From contig CAIODZ010000012.1 in NCBI GenBank assembly GCA_903857265.1, positions 1-64,000 of the forward strand: a DNA stretch of 64,000 bases, given 5' to 3'. The DNA is from an uncultured Phycisphaerales bacterium (GTDB lineage Bacteria; Planctomycetota; Phycisphaerae; Sedimentisphaerales; Anaerobacaceae). The notes under the pieces are model-generated. The model saw nothing but the letters and a program-made list of their open reading frames with translations, had not been told where the DNA came from and did not search any database. A program made the translations under genes and the position numbers. Shown here in pieces: positions 61,603 through 64,000 of the stretch. The stretch's first letter is position 1. The number at the start of each line of letters is the position of its first letter.

Positions 61603-61661
61603 GCCTTTTGCCCCATAGCGGTTCGACTTAGCTCACCGGAAGCAAAAGGCAATTTATTATA
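61603..61661 (-). promoter_or_regulatory. Promoter -10 box and 5'-UTR hairpin of the GLUG gene at 60538
   Basis: TATAAT (61656-61661 on the minus strand) is followed by a perfect 9-bp stem, GCCTTTTGC...GCAAAAGGC (arms 61642-61650 and 61603-61611) with a 30-nt loop that carries CCGGTGAGCTAAGTCGAACC. The stem is followed by AGGAAGGAG and the start codon. The transcript would begin close to the left arm, so the leader is almost only hairpin. It could stabilise the message or act as a control element; no known riboswitch class is recognised. Confidence 0.45.
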
Positions 61662-61961
61662 TCCTTTTTGCCAGTGCCAACAAAAGATAGTCTCGGCTCC
61701 TGGCCTCGCCGCCTAATAAGTAAGTCCACCTCAGGCGAAAATCGTTACACTTTTTTTAGAATTTACTTGCCTTAAGCGGATTTCCGGTTAAACAGACCGT
61801 TTTCTGGTCCAAAAATGAGGGTGGAAGGAAAACACGAGGTGCTCTTTACACTAAGGCCGAGCAGCAAAAGCGTTGTTGGTTCGGGATTTTGTGTATGGAT
61901 GGTTACGCTTCTTAATCCACCGCATAGAGATAAAAGCTTATTAGAAAAATGCTTTCAACAG
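61662..61961. other. Intergenic region between the second and first GLUG genes
   Basis: About 300 bp. It holds a GC-rich run (CTCGGCTCCTGGCCTCGCCG) near 61692-61711 and a T-tract (61751-61758). I see no gene or RNA gene. The first half probably carries upstream promoter elements of the 60538 gene. Confidence 0.45.
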
Positions 61962-63131
61962 TTAATCACCTGTAAGCCAGTTGTCGGCGAAAATCGCGAA
62001 ATCCTGCATATCGACCTTTCCACTGTAATTCAAATCCGCGGGATTGAACCCGGTAAGAAACTTAAGACAAGGGTATGACTGGCCATTGTAAATTCCCCAC
62101 ACATTAACAAAGTCCCAGCCCGCCGAGGTAAATGTCGAAAGTTTTTTCATTTGTGCCGTGGTCTTGCCTGTCCCGCCTGAGCTGGTTGTCTTACCGGAGG
62201 TATTTGTATCCCAGAAACTGTTAACAACACTGCCGCTGTTGTCATATCCGACCAGTCCGCCGACATCTATGCTACCGCTAACCGCACCCGTCGAATAGCA
62301 ATTGCTGATACTGCCGCCGTTGTAATATCCCACCAGACCACCGACTTCTTCATAACCGCTAACCGTACCCGTCGAATAGCAATTGCTGACAGTGCTTATG
62401 CAGTTGTATCCAATCAGCCCGCCTACAAAAGTAGAATTAGAACCAGCGCTGACCGAACCCGTCGAATAGCAACTGCTGACAGTGCCGGCGTAGTTTTCTC
62501 CCACCAGCCCGCCCACATAATAAGAATCAGAACCACCGCTAACCGAACCCGTTGAATAGCAATTGCTGACAGTGTTGACATAGTTGTATCCCACCAGCCC
62601 GCCGACATAATAAGAATTAGAACCACCGCTGACCGAACTCGTCGAATAGCAATTGCTGACAGTACCTAAGTTGTATCCCATAAGCCCGCCGACATAATTA
62701 GAATTGGTACCACCGCTGACCGAACAGTTTTCAAGACCGATATTTTTAATAACCGAGCCGGAGTCCATAAAGCCAAATAAACCGAGGTAGGAATTATTTC
62801 CGCCGTTTATGGTAAAATTAATAATCTTATGGTCGTTCCCGTCAAAAGTTCCTGTAAAGGTCGTTCCCTGAAAACCGATGTTTGAACTGGTATCCGCGGC
62901 AATGATTGCCGTCGTAAAGACCTGCCCTGTCATATTAATATCCGCCGTCAGGATAAAGCATTTGCCGTAGTCCGCCGTAGTCGCAGCTAAAGCCAGTAAA
63001 TCCGCTTTTGTGGCGATTTTGTATGGGTTGCCCGCTGTACCGAGGCCCCCGCTATATGAGCCGAAAGCGCTGCCTGCCGCGAGGGTCAGTATGGCTGCAA
63101 GAGAAAGGATAAATGCTGCTCTGGTTTTCAT
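61962..63131 (-). CDS. Secreted GLUG-repeat protein with C-terminal dockerin-like module
   Basis: The 389-residue protein has a signal peptide (MKTRAAFILSLAAILTLAAG, cleavage near AFG-SYS) and the same opening YSGGLGTAGNPYKIATKADL as its neighbour. About seven GLUG repeats lie at 120-320 (YVGGLMGYNLGTVSNCYSTS, YVGGLVGENYAGTVSSCYST). It ends PADLNYSGKVDMQDFAIFA, DNWLTGD. AAGGAG lies 7 nt before the ATG at 63131. The upstream GLUG gene ends 27 bp away, so the two are co-transcribed. Confidence 0.87.
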   Translation of the reverse strand: MKTRAAFILSLAAILTLAAGSAFGSYSGGLGTAGNPYKIATKADLLALAATTADYGKCFILTADINMTGQVFTTAIIAADTSSNIGFQGTTFTGTFDGNDHKIINFTINGGNNSYLGLFGFMDSGSVIKNIGLENCSVSGGTNSNYVGGLMGYNLGTVSNCYSTSSVSGGSNSYYVGGLVGYNYVNTVSNCYSTGSVSGGSDSYYVGGLVGENYAGTVSSCYSTGSVSAGSNSTFVGGLIGYNCISTVSNCYSTGTVSGYEEVGGLVGYYNGGSISNCYSTGAVSGSIDVGGLVGYDNSGSVVNSFWDTNTSGKTTSSGGTGKTTAQMKKLSTFTSAGWDFVNVWGIYNGQSYPCLKFLTGFNPADLNYSGKVDMQDFAIFADNWLTGD

Positions 63132-63158
63132 CTTTGCTCTCCTTAAAAAAACCACGGA

Positions 63159-64000
63159 TTACCACTGCGTCAGCCAGTTGTCGGCGAAAATCGCGAAATC
63201 ATCAAAGTCAACCTTTCCACTGTAATTCAAATCCGCGGGATTGACGCCGGTAAGGGGCTTAAGATAAGGGTATGTCTGGCCGTTGCCGATTCCCCACAGA
63301 TTAACAAAGTCCCAGCCCGCCGAGGTGAATGTTGAAAGCATTTTCATTTCCGCCGTCGTTTTGCCTGTCCCGCCAGCACTGATCGCACAGCCGGAGGTCT
63401 GTATATCCCAGAAATTGCCCGTGTCCTCATAATCGCCTCCGGTAACCTTATAGCCGCACAATCCACCAACATTCGAACTCCCAGCAGGCCTGCCGGTCGA
63501 ATAACACCGGATAATCTTCCCCTTGTAGTTTTCGCCGAGTAACCCACCGACTATCGCAGAACCATTGACCGTACCTGTCGAATAGCAGTTACTGACACTG
63601 CCGCCGGTCCATCCCACTAAACCACCGACCTTTGTAGAACCGCCGACCGCTCCTGTCGAATAGCAACTGCTGATAGTGCCGTAGTTGCCTCCCACTAAAC
63701 CACCGACATCTTCAGAACCGCTGACAGTACCAGTCGAATAGCAATTGCTGATACCGCCGCTGTTGTATCCCACCAGACAGCCGACATAATAAGAATTGGA
63801 AACACCGCTGACTGCGCCAGTCGAATAGCAATTGCTGATACCGCCGCTGTTGTATCCCACCAGACAGCCGACATAATAAGAATTGGAAACACCGCTGACT
63901 GCGCCAGTCGAATAGCAGGTGCTGATACTGCCGCTGCTGCTGTTACCTCCCACTAGCCCACCGATGTCGTACGAACTGTCTCCGCCGTTGATATCGCCAG
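63159..64000 (-). CDS. Secreted GLUG-repeat protein with dockerin-like module (5' end outside window)
   Basis: The frame is open to the right edge, so the start and signal peptide are missing; 280 codons are visible. It shows about seven GLUG repeats (for example GGLVGWTGGSVSNCYSTGTV), a variant block CLVGYNSGGISNCYSTGAV occurring twice, and ends NPADLNYSGKVDFDDFAIFA, DNWLTQW. A 174-bp stretch is a perfect two-fold duplication (see the repeat at 63731). It is 27 bp ahead of the next GLUG gene on the same strand. Confidence 0.85.
   Translation of the reverse strand, partial: GDINGGDSSYDIGGLVGGNSSSGSISTCYSTGAVSGVSNSYYVGCLVGYNSGGISNCYSTGAVSGVSNSYYVGCLVGYNSGGISNCYSTGTVSGSEDVGGLVGGNYGTISSCYSTGAVGGSTKVGGLVGWTGGSVSNCYSTGTVNGSAIVGGLLGENYKGKIIRCYSTGRPAGSSNVGGLCGYKVTGGDYEDTGNFWDIQTSGCAISAGGTGKTTAEMKMLSTFTSAGWDFVNLWGIGNGQTYPYLKPLTGVNPADLNYSGKVDFDDFAIFADNWLTQW
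63731..63917. repeat. Perfect 87-bp tandem duplication inside the GLUG coding region
   Basis: Starting at CAGTCGAATAGCAATTGCTG (63731), an 87-bp unit recurs at 63818, base for base, and its first 13 bases occur again at 63905. It encodes 29-residue GLUG units that are identical in DNA as well as protein. Confidence 0.9.

Noticed and set aside
61603-61661. Cyclic-di-GMP riboswitch
   Set aside because: The hairpin leader lacks the conserved GEMM core sequences that I could check by eye.
63700-63960. CRISPR-like repeated units
   Set aside because: The regular spacing is from in-frame GLUG protein repeats of 78-87 bp, without constant direct repeats and unique spacers.
60538-64000. Cellulosome with true dockerins
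   Set aside because: Each tail has only one calcium-loop half and no cohesin gene is visible, so a classical cellulosome cannot be supported.

Overview
The window looks like part of a chromosome from a Planctomycetota bacterium, most likely a Phycisphaerae / Sedimentisphaerales-type polysaccharide degrader from an anoxic habitat. The grounds are a lipoprotein-type GH115 alpha-glucuronidase, many Tat-exported Gfo/Idh/MocA oxidoreductases, GLUG-repeat proteins ending in a single dockerin-like DxNxxxxVDxxDFAIFAxNWL module, DUF2229-type acyl-CoA dehydratase activase, and LL-diaminopimelate aminotransferase. This placement is inference from gene content; there is no rRNA in the window and I saw no tRNA.

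1-35 kb is mostly housekeeping. It opens with the 3'-truncated GH115 gene, then a small Cys-cluster protein divergent from a three-gene ECF sigma factor operon (2.5-4.5 kb). A minus-strand operon follows: panC-panD-lgt-rhomboid protease. An accessory interval (7.8-10 kb) holds a 41-codon minigene, a 21-bp tandem repeat and a HEAT-repeat gene. Next come dapL overlapping a folK-deoxynucleoside kinase fusion, polA with a methyltransferase, and membrane glycosyltransferases of surface-glycan type (15.9-19.9 and 24.6-26.3 kb) flanking a 1472-residue CoA-dehydratase activase. After these are cmk-plsC, a SpoIIE-type phosphatase, acylphosphatase, a NicO/UreH-like transporter, a ferritin-like protein, dprA, folC (with a clear promoter that would give a nearly leaderless mRNA) and an ALG5-like glycosyltransferase.

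35.5-58.3 kb is one long minus-strand run that reads like a sugar-oxidation island. It starts with a cytoplasmic Gfo/Idh/MocA enzyme and a xylose-isomerase-like TIM barrel. Three Tat-exported Gfo/Idh/MocA proteins, a membrane-anchored ThuA-domain protein and a HEAT-repeat lipoprotein follow, then three more Tat Gfo/Idh/MocA proteins, a heptaheme cytochrome c with a C-terminal anchor, a cytochrome-b-like membrane protein, an NCS1-type permease and a seventh Tat Gfo/Idh/MocA protein. The run ends with a 35-codon FGGY-kinase-like remnant, a discoidin-like secreted protein, a GT39-type membrane protein and ApbE. The co-location suggests, without proof, that sugars or sugar acids are oxidised outside the cytoplasm and the electrons are passed to the heptaheme/cytochrome-b pair, with later steps by the ThuA protein and the TIM-barrel isomerase.

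58.4-64 kb is accessory: an HNH-AP2 homing-type endonuclease, a nucleoside deaminase, a tiny membrane protein, several short intergenic repeats, and three consecutive GLUG-repeat/dockerin-like secreted proteins. The last runs off the right edge and contains a perfect 87-bp internal duplication.
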